Below are positions 1 through 6,488 of a DNA stretch of 8,129 nt, piece after piece (within the stretch, counting starts at the first letter, position 1; each line of letters opens with the position of its first letter). Origin of the DNA: Planctomycetota bacterium (lineage in GTDB: Bacteria > Planctomycetota > B129-G9); contig JAUXGI010000034.1 in assembly GCA_030622295.1 (NCBI GenBank), positions 1 through 8,129 of the forward strand. The letters are read 5' to 3'. Position numbers and translations under genes: made by a program. The notes beneath the pieces were generated by a model. The model searched no databases and was not told the DNA's origin. It saw nothing but the letters and a program-made list of their open reading frames with translations.

Positions 1-30
1 TGACCCCAAGAACACGAACGGCGAAAGTAC

Positions 31-50
31 AAAAACCCCGCGAAGCGGGG
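31..50 (-). terminator. Rho-independent terminator, distal of a tandem pair
   Basis: Read on the minus strand this is a 6-bp GC stem (CCCCGC/GCGGGG, 36-41 with 45-50) closed by a 3-base loop and followed at once by five T residues (31-35). That is the classic intrinsic-terminator layout. It lies downstream of the pilQ stop and probably ends the pil transcript, backing up the hairpin at 64-96. The stem is symmetrical, but on the plus strand no T-run follows it, so termination should be directional. Confidence 0.7.
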
Positions 51-55
51 CCATA

Positions 56-96
56 AAAGGCTGGGAGGGCCCGAGGTACAAGACCTCGAGCCCTCC
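56..96 (-). terminator. Long hairpin, proximal terminator of the pil operon
   Basis: A 13-bp inverted repeat (64-77 with 83-96, one C/A mismatch at 71/89) closes on a 5-base loop. On the minus strand it is followed by AGCCTTTTA, a short T-run at 56-59. Together with the hairpin at 36-50 it forms a tandem minus-strand terminator about 170 bases after the pilQ stop. Read on the plus strand, the same element looks like a tRNA acceptor/T-arm minihelix ending in ACCA (see findings). The terminator reading is the more economical one. Confidence 0.55.
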
Positions 97-99
97 ACC

Positions 100-267
100 A
101 CCTAGATTAAAGGGGAAACGGGAAATGGTTTACGTATTGGTTTTCTTTTTGCGAGCGGCGGGGCCGCTCCTTTTCCCGGTTTCTTAATCCATTGTTTTTC
201 CGGTTATGTGTTTCCCCTTTGTCATTTGGCGCAGGCTCGCCGGACTCCGCCGGAGGGGGCGAGGGGC
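100..267. other. Gene-free 3' flank of pilQ
   Basis: No credible coding sequence is seen on either strand. The best minus-strand ATG opens only 13 codons. Besides the hairpin at 153-169 there is a two-part stem-loop directly after the pilQ stop: 236-241 pairs with 258-263, and 245-248 with 252-255. It has no T-run and could act as a 3' mRNA-stabilising structure. Several short pyrimidine-rich tracts (141-150, 193-200, 211-220) lie between the hairpins. Confidence 0.4.
153..174 (+). terminator. GC-rich hairpin with T-tract, plus-strand terminator candidate
   Basis: A 7-bp perfect stem GAGCGGC/GCCGCTC (153-159 with 163-169) with a GGG loop is followed on the plus strand by CTTTT. It would stop plus-strand transcription entering from left of the window before it runs antisense into pilQ. 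An outer inverted repeat (119-125 CGGGAAA with 172-178 TTTCCCG) could enclose it in a larger fold. No plus-strand gene is visible upstream within the window, so the transcript it would serve is unknown. Confidence 0.4.
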
Positions 268-2754
268 CTACTCCTCTTCGGGTTCGGTGTCTGCGGCGTC
301 CGTCTCTTCGGCGTCCGAAGGCGGCTGGTTCAACTGGCCGAAACTCTCTTTCTCCGTGGGCTGATCCTCTGGAGATGATGGGGTTGAGGATTCATCCCTC
401 TCCTTTTCGGGCAGAGACCTTTCATCCGGAGACGCCGACTCCTCGGCGGGGGCGGGCACGGCGGACTCGTCTGAGTCTTCCGAGTCCTCGGCGACGGGAG
501 GAATCGTCTCTTCCGTCCCGTCTTCCCGGGGCTGCTCGCTCGACTCGGACTCTTTCAGTCCGGTGTCCGGCTCGGGATTGACCGGTTCGTTCTGTTCCGG
601 CTCGCGCGTTTCCGCCGTGCCGGATTCGTTATCCTGATGTGTTTCATTTTCGCGCCCGTCGTCGTTCCACGAACGGTCGTTCCAGGCGTCTTCGGGCGCA
701 TATTTTTCTTCCGGTTCCGTCGGCTGGATGTTTTCATCCCCGGCGGTCTTTGCGGGGGGCATTTCGTCGTACTCGCGCCACTTGTCGTAAGGGTTCGGCC
801 TGCCGTAGAGTACGTCGTAGACGCGCTCGATGTCGAACGTGCGGCGGACCCCCGAGTCTTCCGGATACTTGCGGGGCAGGTTCTGCCTGTTGCGGTGCAG
901 TTCCCTGGCGAGAATCGCATCGACGTCCGTCTCGGAATAGACTATCCTCGGCGTGATAAAGATGAGGAGGTTCCTTTCATGGACGTTGTGAATCTTGCTC
1001 TTCATCAGGTAACCGAGCAGAGGTATACGGCTGAAGAACGGAACCTGGCGGACCATCTCGGTGTCGGCCTTGGTGATAAGGCCGCCGACGACGGCGGTCT
1101 GATTGGTCTTGAGAATCATGTTGGTAACGAGGGAGGATGTCGCAACCTCGGGCAGGTCTATGCTCAGGATGCCTCCCGCGCCGTCGCCTGTGACGAACTT
1201 ATTGAAGCCGGGGATTTCAGAGGTCGTCCCGACAAGGTTGCGCGACTCGGGGATAACGGTCATCATTATCATGTCGGCGGCCTTGCGGCCGTTCTCGTCG
1301 ATTTCGCCCTCGATAACGCGCGGCAGGATGAGCAACTGGAATCCGGTATCGACGGGGGACGACTCCGCCTCTTCGATGGAGAAGGTCAGTCCGCCCTGCT
1401 GGTTGGATGCGGCGATGGTCTGGGCGAACCGCACGCGGGTGCCCACGAATATCGTCGCCTCTTTATTGTTGAGGGTCAGTATTTGCGGTCGCTGCGTGAT
1501 TTCGGTGCCCTCGTCGCTCTTCATGAGCCGTAGCGTTGCCTGCAGTTGCGAGAAGTCCAGGCTGCCGAACGTATACGGTATTCGGTCGGCGCCGCCGTCC
1601 TGGTCGGGGTCGAGGAAGAGTCCGCGGAAACTGCCTGTGCCGAGACCCGTGCCTCCCGTCATTCTGCCGCCGGTGCCCGCGTCGAAGGCCGATAGCCTTT
1701 CGGTGAACCAGGACCTGCTCTGGGAAAAAGGAAACCTGATGAAGGTCGAAGCGCCGCTGGCCATGGCGCTGATACCGTGGGCGAAATCAATGCCGAATTC
1801 GAAGAAGTCGGTGTTCGTCGTGGTGATGAACTTCACGTCAATCATAATCTGGTAGGGCATACGGTCTATTTCCCTCAGTATCGAGGTTATCTCGTCGACC
1901 TTCGGCTTGACGTCTGTAATCACCAGCGTGTTTGTGTTCGGGATATACTCGATGTGTCCGATAAATTTGTCCGGGTCCGCCGGGTTGACGGTCAGCATCT
2001 TCTTGAGGGCCTTGAGAACGGTGAAGTTCTCTTCGGGCTGATGCTCCGGCGCGAAGGCCGCATAGCGCTCATCATGTTTCGGGCCGATGGCCACCTTGGA
2101 GTCCATCGCGGCGCGGTACGGGGCCTCCGGCCAGAGGTACTTGAGCGTGATGCGCCTGGTGACCAGTTGGGTGATGAGTTTGTCCGGAGAGGCTATCCTG
2201 TAGAGGTTCTCGGTCTCCTTGACCACCTTGTACCCGCCGGCCTCCGCCATGGCGTTAAGCGCGTCCTCGAACGGCACACCCTCAAGGGTGAGAGTAATGG
2301 GGCCCTCGACGTCGGGGTCGATTATGACGTTCTTGCCGCTGGCCCGTGCCAGGGAGAAGATGGCCATGCGCAGGTCGGCCTTCTCCACAATCAGCCTGGT
2401 GGAGGGGACTATCTCGATGATCTTGGCGCTCACGATGTGGATGTCCGCGTTCATCTGTTTGAGGATGATTTCCAGCACGACCTGCCAGGGCGCTTCGTAG
2501 TCGAGTTTCAGTGTGACCGGGGTCTCCGTGAATTGACCGGGCAAGATGTTCAACCCTCCGACACTCTGCAGTTGAAGGGCTATCTCGCCGAAAGGTTTAT
2601 CCTCTACGTTGAGTTTGTAGGACGCCTTCCTGATTTCCATCTCTTCCAGTTTTTCTCTGATGGATGACGCCCCTGCCGATGCGGCGCAGAGAAAAACGAC
2701 CAGTGCGATCGCAATCGCTGTCGTTACTGCCGTTCTGTTTGGACGGATATGCAT
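268..2754 (-). CDS. pilQ: PilQ-like type IV pilus secretin with acidic C-terminal tail
   Basis: Outer-membrane secretin through which the pilus would exit. The 828-residue product starts with a signal peptide (Arg at 4 and 7, hydrophobic core about 8-24, likely cleavage near ASAGA, 25-29). Two STN/N0-like domains follow, at about 46-117 and 121-187. No AMIN peptidoglycan-binding domain is evident, unlike proteobacterial PilQ. An N1-type ring domain spans about 197-325 (IPNTNTLVITD, then a helix ending EIDRMPYQIMIDVKF). The secretin barrel carries the hallmark VPFFSRIPLLGYLMK (about 571-585), with ITPRIV ending the conserved part near 605. After a conserved-looking linker, about 157 residues (672-828) are Glu/Asp/Ser/Pro-rich and look disordered. 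I chose the ATG at 2754 because AAGGAG sits 6-7 bases upstream and the signal peptide begins there; a GTG 20 codons further up lacks both. It is the last gene of the pil cluster, 222 bases after the pilO/P gene, with terminators downstream. A type II secretion GspD is less likely given the pilMNO neighbours. Confidence 0.93.
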   Translation of the reverse strand: MHIRPNRTAVTTAIAIALVVFLCAASAGASSIREKLEEMEIRKASYKLNVEDKPFGEIALQLQSVGGLNILPGQFTETPVTLKLDYEAPWQVVLEIILKQMNADIHIVSAKIIEIVPSTRLIVEKADLRMAIFSLARASGKNVIIDPDVEGPITLTLEGVPFEDALNAMAEAGGYKVVKETENLYRIASPDKLITQLVTRRITLKYLWPEAPYRAAMDSKVAIGPKHDERYAAFAPEHQPEENFTVLKALKKMLTVNPADPDKFIGHIEYIPNTNTLVITDVKPKVDEITSILREIDRMPYQIMIDVKFITTTNTDFFEFGIDFAHGISAMASGASTFIRFPFSQSRSWFTERLSAFDAGTGGRMTGGTGLGTGSFRGLFLDPDQDGGADRIPYTFGSLDFSQLQATLRLMKSDEGTEITQRPQILTLNNKEATIFVGTRVRFAQTIAASNQQGGLTFSIEEAESSPVDTGFQLLILPRVIEGEIDENGRKAADMIMMTVIPESRNLVGTTSEIPGFNKFVTGDGAGGILSIDLPEVATSSLVTNMILKTNQTAVVGGLITKADTEMVRQVPFFSRIPLLGYLMKSKIHNVHERNLLIFITPRIVYSETDVDAILARELHRNRQNLPRKYPEDSGVRRTFDIERVYDVLYGRPNPYDKWREYDEMPPAKTAGDENIQPTEPEEKYAPEDAWNDRSWNDDGRENETHQDNESGTAETREPEQNEPVNPEPDTGLKESESSEQPREDGTEETIPPVAEDSEDSDESAVPAPAEESASPDERSLPEKERDESSTPSSPEDQPTEKESFGQLNQPPSDAEETDAADTEPEEE

Positions 2755-2760
2755 CACTTG

Positions 2761-2766
2761 CTCCTT
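2761..2766 (-). promoter_or_regulatory. Ribosome binding site of pilQ
   Basis: AAGGAG on the minus strand, 6 bases from the ATG at 2754-2752. It fixes the start at the signal peptide rather than at the upstream in-frame GTG (2814). Confidence 0.75.
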
Positions 2767-2798
2767 ACTGAAAACTTGCCGTGGCCCGAATGCTGAGA

Positions 2799-2824
2799 GG
2801 GTAAGCGCTCCCACACGCTTATCC
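2799..2824. other. Inverted repeat in the pilO/P-pilQ gap
   Basis: The stem pairs 2799-2807 with 2816-2824 around an 8-base loop (GTAAGCG/CGCTTAT core). It lies about 45 bases before the pilQ start. The pairing is slightly better on the plus strand (one G-U) than on the minus strand (one C-A). No T-run follows on the minus strand, so it is not a terminator. It may be an operator or an mRNA structure affecting pilQ translation, but this is speculative. The remaining part of the gap, 2825-2976, shows no supported gene. Confidence 0.25.
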
Positions 2825-2976
2825 CCGGTCGGGCCGATTCCCGGTTTCGCCTCTTATCTGGCGACGTTTTGCCCGTTCTCGCGAACCGGCTGTCATGGTG
2901 AGGGGAGATTCGGGAGCGTTCCTCGGGGACGGGACTATCATTCCACAGGCGATATGCCGTTCCCCGGAGTCGCCGC

Positions 2977-4521
2977 CTAGCTCTGCAGCGGCGGCGGCGC
3001 GCCGTCCCCGCCTTCCCCCTCGTCGGTATGTTCCTCTTTCAGTTCCTCTGTCTCCGTCTCGGCCCCGGGCGTTGTTCCTTCTTCGCGGTCCGGTCCTTCG
3101 GACGGCTGCTGCCGTAAACTCCGTCTGTCTTCGCCCTGGGTCAGTTTTATCTCCTCGCCCTTATAGACAATGATTACGATGGATTTTCTGGCGTCTATTT
3201 TCTTGACGAGGAACTTGAGGCCGCCTATTTCGACTTCCATTCCTTCCTCGCCGTATTTGCCGCCGTTGAAGATGGCGGTGTTTCTCATCGACCCGCCGTA
3301 AGTTCCGGTTACCCGGATGTCGGTCTGGAAGAACTCGATGCGTATCTCGCTGCGTCTGCACAGCATGTCCGCCTTTTTCTTGCAGCGGTCCAGTTTGGCC
3401 CTGAGTTCGGGGTCCTGAGTTTCAACGGTCAGCAGGCCGCGCATTTGTTCGCGGATGGCCCTCAGCCGCCCGTGGTCGCCGGCGTCGAAGGCCCGGCGCA
3501 TCTCGGCCAGCATGTTGTCAGCGCGATGGACAGCCTGCCTGGCGGCGTGGTCCTGGATTTCCTCGGTCAGGTCAACGGCGGCGAAATATATCTTCTGCAC
3601 CCGCTGATAGTACGAGGGCACGGTAAAGCGCTGGCTCTTGATTTGCTCGATGTCCAGGAAGTACTCCAGGGCTTCGTCCACCTGCCTGGTCTTTATGCAG
3701 TGCTCCAGTTTCTTCAACAGGCGCTCGGCCTGCGCCACAAGGTCCTGCTGCTGGACCTCGGTGAGTTTCGGGCGATGGTCGAAGTCGCCGGACGAGACGC
3801 TCTTCAGCGGTATCTTGAAGGGGTCGCGACGATTGCGCCGCTCGAAAACAAAAGCCTCTTTCATGGCGTCCTGCCAGTCGATTGACGGCCGGTCGCCCCG
3901 CTCCACCTGCTCGCCCTGGCCGGGGTTGTAGGTGTAGGTGATTATCTTGATGGTTATGTCTTTCCCCGGGCGGTTCCAGCACTTTTTGCCGGGATTGGAC
4001 ATGTCATAGGATTCGACCTTGATGAAGCGAAGGTGGTTCTCCAGGAGGTTGATGAACCTGCCAAAGTGGTAGAAGTTGCCCTCGGCCTCGACAACGTAGG
4101 GGTGGGGCGTGAAGCGCTGCCCGGTGTCTTCTTCCGGTGCCAGTCCGGCAAGACGCTTGTCCTGCTCCGGCTGAAATTTCTTTATCTTTATTGTTATCCC
4201 GTTTTCGTCGGTCCCCGCGCGGATGGAGCCCAGGTTCTTGATGAGGTCCGCAATCTCCTGCTCGTTGGGCAGTATCTGCACGCTGCGTTCCACTTCCACC
4301 TGGAGGGATGCTATCTCGCGTTCGAGGCGCGGCAGATTGCGCTCCTTTCTGTCGAGTTCCGAGCGTTTGTCGTTCAACTGCCCTATCTCGGCATCGAGCG
4401 TTCCCGCGGTTGAAACCGCCCAAAATATCGCGGCGCAGATGCCCGCGAGGACCAGTACGCCGGCGCCCGCGGATATCAGGGTCAACTGCTTCTCGGTCAG
4501 TTTGCTGGATGGCTTCTTCAC
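2977..4521 (-). CDS. PilO-like inner-membrane protein with PilP-like C-terminal half (PilO-PilP fusion)
   Basis: A 514-residue protein, about 2.5 times the usual PilO length. Residues 1-12 are polar and basic, 13-38 form one transmembrane helix, and 41-82 are a charged coiled-coil as in PilO. Residues 83-200 match a PilO periplasmic domain: PNEQEI at 85-90, then alternating strands and helices including FGRFINLLENHLRFIKV (153-169). RRDPF (231-235) resembles the xRDPF motif that follows the flexible N-terminus of PilP. Residues 252-390 are purely helical, with two helix-turn-helix units (about 260-295 and 325-363) that look TPR-like. Residues 391-462 are beta-rich (G-x-A-I-F-NGGKYGEEGMEV, then VEIGGLKFLVKKID and a closing GEEIKL), which fits the PilP/GspC homology-region fold. 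The tail 463-514 is Glu/Gly/Pro-rich. It would pair with PilN and contact PilQ directly. The GTG start is supported by AGGGGAG seven bases upstream. The PilO identity is firm; the PilP assignment is inferred from motif, fold pattern and the lack of a separate pilP. Confidence 0.82.
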   Translation of the reverse strand: MKKPSSKLTEKQLTLISAGAGVLVLAGICAAIFWAVSTAGTLDAEIGQLNDKRSELDRKERNLPRLEREIASLQVEVERSVQILPNEQEIADLIKNLGSIRAGTDENGITIKIKKFQPEQDKRLAGLAPEEDTGQRFTPHPYVVEAEGNFYHFGRFINLLENHLRFIKVESYDMSNPGKKCWNRPGKDITIKIITYTYNPGQGEQVERGDRPSIDWQDAMKEAFVFERRNRRDPFKIPLKSVSSGDFDHRPKLTEVQQQDLVAQAERLLKKLEHCIKTRQVDEALEYFLDIEQIKSQRFTVPSYYQRVQKIYFAAVDLTEEIQDHAARQAVHRADNMLAEMRRAFDAGDHGRLRAIREQMRGLLTVETQDPELRAKLDRCKKKADMLCRRSEIRIEFFQTDIRVTGTYGGSMRNTAIFNGGKYGEEGMEVEIGGLKFLVKKIDARKSIVIIVYKGEEIKLTQGEDRRSLRQQPSEGPDREEGTTPGAETETEELKEEHTDEGEGGDGAPPPLQS

Positions 4522-4528
4522 GAAGTCT

Positions 4529-4535
4529 CTCCCCT
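4529..4535 (-). promoter_or_regulatory. Ribosome binding site supporting a GTG start
   Basis: AGGGGAG on the minus strand, seven bases before GTG at 4521-4519. No ATG follows at a usable distance, so the PilO/P gene initiates at GTG. Confidence 0.65.
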
Positions 4536-4632
4536 GAGTATGAATCCGTAGTAAATGAACGGTTCGCAGAGTGTTCCAGGTGTCGGGTTTCAGGTGGAAC
4601 GCCTTGCCGCGCCCCCCGACATCCCTCCCTTG

Positions 4633-5325
4633 CTACCCCTTGGGGGGCGGCGGCGGCGGGACGGGCTGCAGTTCAATCTGCCGGGGAACCATGTATAGTT
4701 TCAGCGTGAATTTCGCCGCCACTGCCTCTTCGTAGTCCTGAAATTCTTCTTCCTCCAGGTCCAGTCGAACCAGTTCGATGCGCTCGAAATCCTCGAAGAA
4801 ATCCTTGCCTTCGGCGCCTTTCTCTTCCAGGGCGCGTATGAAGGCCGATACCTTGGCCACGTCCGGGCCGGCGGTATATCCCTCGATAACCAGTATGTGC
4901 CCCCTGGGGTTTTCTTCAGGCTGGCCGCGTTTGCTCTTGTGCCTGGGGGGTTCCTCAAGGCGCAGGTCGCTCAGCCACATGTCCGGCGGCACCAGGTCCC
5001 ACAACTGGTCGAGTTTTTTCGCCCAAATCATGCGCGCCTTTTCTATCTGCTCAATCGTGTCGCGGCGCTGCTCGAAATCCTTTTTCTGGCTGGTGAGCGC
5101 GTTGTAGCGCTTTTCCACGTCGTTGATGGTAGCGGCCTGGTATATCTGGCTCTGCACGCTCTCCTTTTGGGACTGGTGCGTCGGGATTTTGACGAGGAAG
5201 TACGTCATTGCGACCACCAGCGCCAACCCGTTAAGGGCGACACCGCCGAATATGGTCAGCCTCCGCGGCAGCGGCGTGGCGTCCACCTTGCGCAGTTCCG
5301 CCGGTATCAGGTTTATGGCTATCAT
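4633..5325 (-). CDS. pilN: PilN, type IV pilus inner-membrane alignment protein
   Basis: Bitopic inner-membrane protein of the T4P alignment complex. The first residues, MIAINLIPAELRK, are the short cytoplasmic PilN motif (INLxP) that docks into PilM. A transmembrane helix spans about 23-45, then a coiled-coil about 50-100 (Glu/Lys/Arg/Gln-rich, including a DFEQRRDTIEQIEKAR stretch) and an alpha/beta periplasmic domain about 105-215 (MWLSDLRLEEPP, HILVIEGYTAGPDVAKVSAFIRALE). Its 230 residues are close to family size. The C-terminus ends in a run of six prolines before KG, which is unusual. The start codon overlaps the pilM stop (ATGA), so translation is probably coupled; AAAGGA lies nine bases upstream inside pilM. 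An in-frame start 42 codons upstream would only read pilM in another frame and is rejected. Confidence 0.92.
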   Translation of the reverse strand: MIAINLIPAELRKVDATPLPRRLTIFGGVALNGLALVVAMTYFLVKIPTHQSQKESVQSQIYQAATINDVEKRYNALTSQKKDFEQRRDTIEQIEKARMIWAKKLDQLWDLVPPDMWLSDLRLEEPPRHKSKRGQPEENPRGHILVIEGYTAGPDVAKVSAFIRALEEKGAEGKDFFEDFERIELVRLDLEEEEFQDYEEAVAAKFTLKLYMVPRQIELQPVPPPPPPKG

Positions 5326-6365
5326 TTCTTCGCATCCTTTCTCAGGCGCGACGCCAGCCCCAGGGCCACGGCCATCTGCGGGCCGACGCCCTGCAGGTAG
5401 TCCTGCGGTATGGAGGCATTGGCGACCGGCACCGCCGCCAGGGGATTCCAAACCCTTGTCGGCTTCTGGATGATCGCCGCCAGCGCCTCGTCGAGACCCC
5501 GCAGCCTGGACGTGCCACCCGTCAGCAGCACCTCGCCCACCTCCGTCTCGAACTGGTTCTCGAAGTAATCCAGCGACAGTTGTATCTCGTTGCCCAGATC
5601 GTCAAGCGCCATCTGGATGTCCTCGCCGATTTCATCCCAGGAGATGTTCGGGTCTATCTTCAGCACTTCCGCCTCGTAGTTATCCACCCCGCGACGCTTC
5701 GATATCGCGTCGGTCAGGTCGTTTCCGCCCAGGTACACCTCGCGCGTGAAGTATGACGTCGTGCCCTTTGCTATATTGATGTTCGTCTTCGACGCGCCGA
5801 TGTTCACCAGCCCCACCATCGCGGGTTCCTCCACCCTGGGGTTGAATTCGTTGGCGACCTCGAAGGCGTTGCCGAGCGCGAAGGAATCGACGTCCACGAT
5901 AATCGGCTGAAGGCCGGCCTCGCGCAGAAGCGCCAGATGCTCCTCGATGACCTGGCGCTTCACGGCCACCAGGAGTATCTTCATTTCATTGGGGGGGGTG
6001 TGAGCCTCGTTCTCGATGGGCAGCCTGGTGCAGTCGATGACGACCTCGTCCAGGCCGAACGGGATGTATTTATCCGCCTCGTAGTGAATGGCCGTACGCA
6101 GGTCGGAATCGTCCATCAACTGCATGCTGATGTAGCGGACTATTACGGACCTGCCGCTGACCGCGGTGACGACCCTGTTGGTTCCGAAGCGTACCTCCCC
6201 CATCATCCGGCGCAACGTCTCGGCCTGCGCGCCATCCCCCATCAGCGGCTTGCAGGCCACCTGCGTCACCCTGTACGTGCCGCCTGTCCGCCCCAGTTCC
6301 ACCGCCTTTACATCACGTGAGCCGATATCCAGCCCTATGATGCTTGCGTCTTTCTTGAAGAACAT
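5322..6365 (-). CDS. pilM: PilM, actin-like ATPase of the type IV pilus
   Basis: Cytoplasmic FtsA/actin-fold protein that binds ATP and the PilN N-terminus, linking the inner-membrane PilNO complex to the assembly motor. The 347-residue product opens with MFFKK, typical for PilM. Visible nucleotide-binding motifs are phosphate-1 GLDIGSRDVKAVEL (11-24), phosphate-2 VGLVNIGASKTNI (184-196) and the adenosine motif LLTGGTSRLRG (280-290). EADKYIPF (96-103) is a PilM hallmark. The start at 6365 is chosen because GGGGGAG lies four bases upstream and the MFFKK beginning matches the family; an ATG 25 codons further up adds unconserved sequence. It is the first recognised gene of the cluster, and its TGA overlaps the pilN ATG. 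A run of eight C (G8 at 5991-5998 on the plus strand) encodes Thr123-Pro125 and is a slippage-prone site. Confidence 0.95.
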   Translation of the reverse strand: MFFKKDASIIGLDIGSRDVKAVELGRTGGTYRVTQVACKPLMGDGAQAETLRRMMGEVRFGTNRVVTAVSGRSVIVRYISMQLMDDSDLRTAIHYEADKYIPFGLDEVVIDCTRLPIENEAHTPPNEMKILLVAVKRQVIEEHLALLREAGLQPIIVDVDSFALGNAFEVANEFNPRVEEPAMVGLVNIGASKTNINIAKGTTSYFTREVYLGGNDLTDAISKRRGVDNYEAEVLKIDPNISWDEIGEDIQMALDDLGNEIQLSLDYFENQFETEVGEVLLTGGTSRLRGLDEALAAIIQKPTRVWNPLAAVPVANASIPQDYLQGVGPQMAVALGLASRLRKDAKK

Positions 6366-6369
6366 TCTG

Positions 6370-6376
6370 CTCCCCC
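6370..6376 (-). promoter_or_regulatory. Ribosome binding site of pilM
   Basis: GGGGGAG on the minus strand with a short four-base spacer to the ATG at 6365. It supports the MFFKK start over the upstream ATG at 6440. Confidence 0.5.
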
Positions 6377-6450
6377 GTGATGACAGGCCCTGGCGCGAAT
6401 CCCAACGGCCGGACACAAGAATCAGATGGGGCATTTCCACGAATCCCCGC

Positions 6451-6479
6451 TCGGCTCTTCGTGCGAAGCGCCAAGCCGA
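6451..6479 (-). other. Leader hairpin upstream of pilM
   Basis: The pairings 6451-6456 with 6474-6479 (TCGGCT/AGCCGA) and 6457-6460 with 6465-6468 (CTTC/GAAG) give a 10-bp stem with a 5-base bulge and a tetraloop. It lies about 85 bases before the pilM start in what should be its 5' leader. No T-run follows on the minus strand, so it is not an intrinsic terminator. It could be an mRNA stability or regulatory element; function unknown. Confidence 0.3.
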
Positions 6480-6488
6480 CCCGGCAAG

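Noticed and set aside
1..110. A complete tRNA or a tmRNA ending in ACCA at position 100
   Set aside because: The acceptor 5' strand directly abuts the T-stem, leaving no room for D and anticodon arms, and there is no tag-encoding frame or upstream tmRNA 5' end.
637..1533. A 298-codon open frame on the plus strand opposite pilQ
   Set aside because: It lies antisense to strongly conserved secretin sequence, has no recognisable domain or ribosome binding site, and long antisense frames are expected at this GC content.
1777..2667. A 296-codon plus-strand open frame opposite the N-terminal half of pilQ
   Set aside because: The composition (His/Asp/Gly/Val-rich) is that of a complement of the coding strand; no family resemblance.
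2819..2896. A 25-codon minus-strand ORF between the PilO/P gene and pilQ
   Set aside because: It has no Shine-Dalgarno (the upstream bases are CTCCCCTCACC), an Arg-rich random-looking product, and is of chance length.
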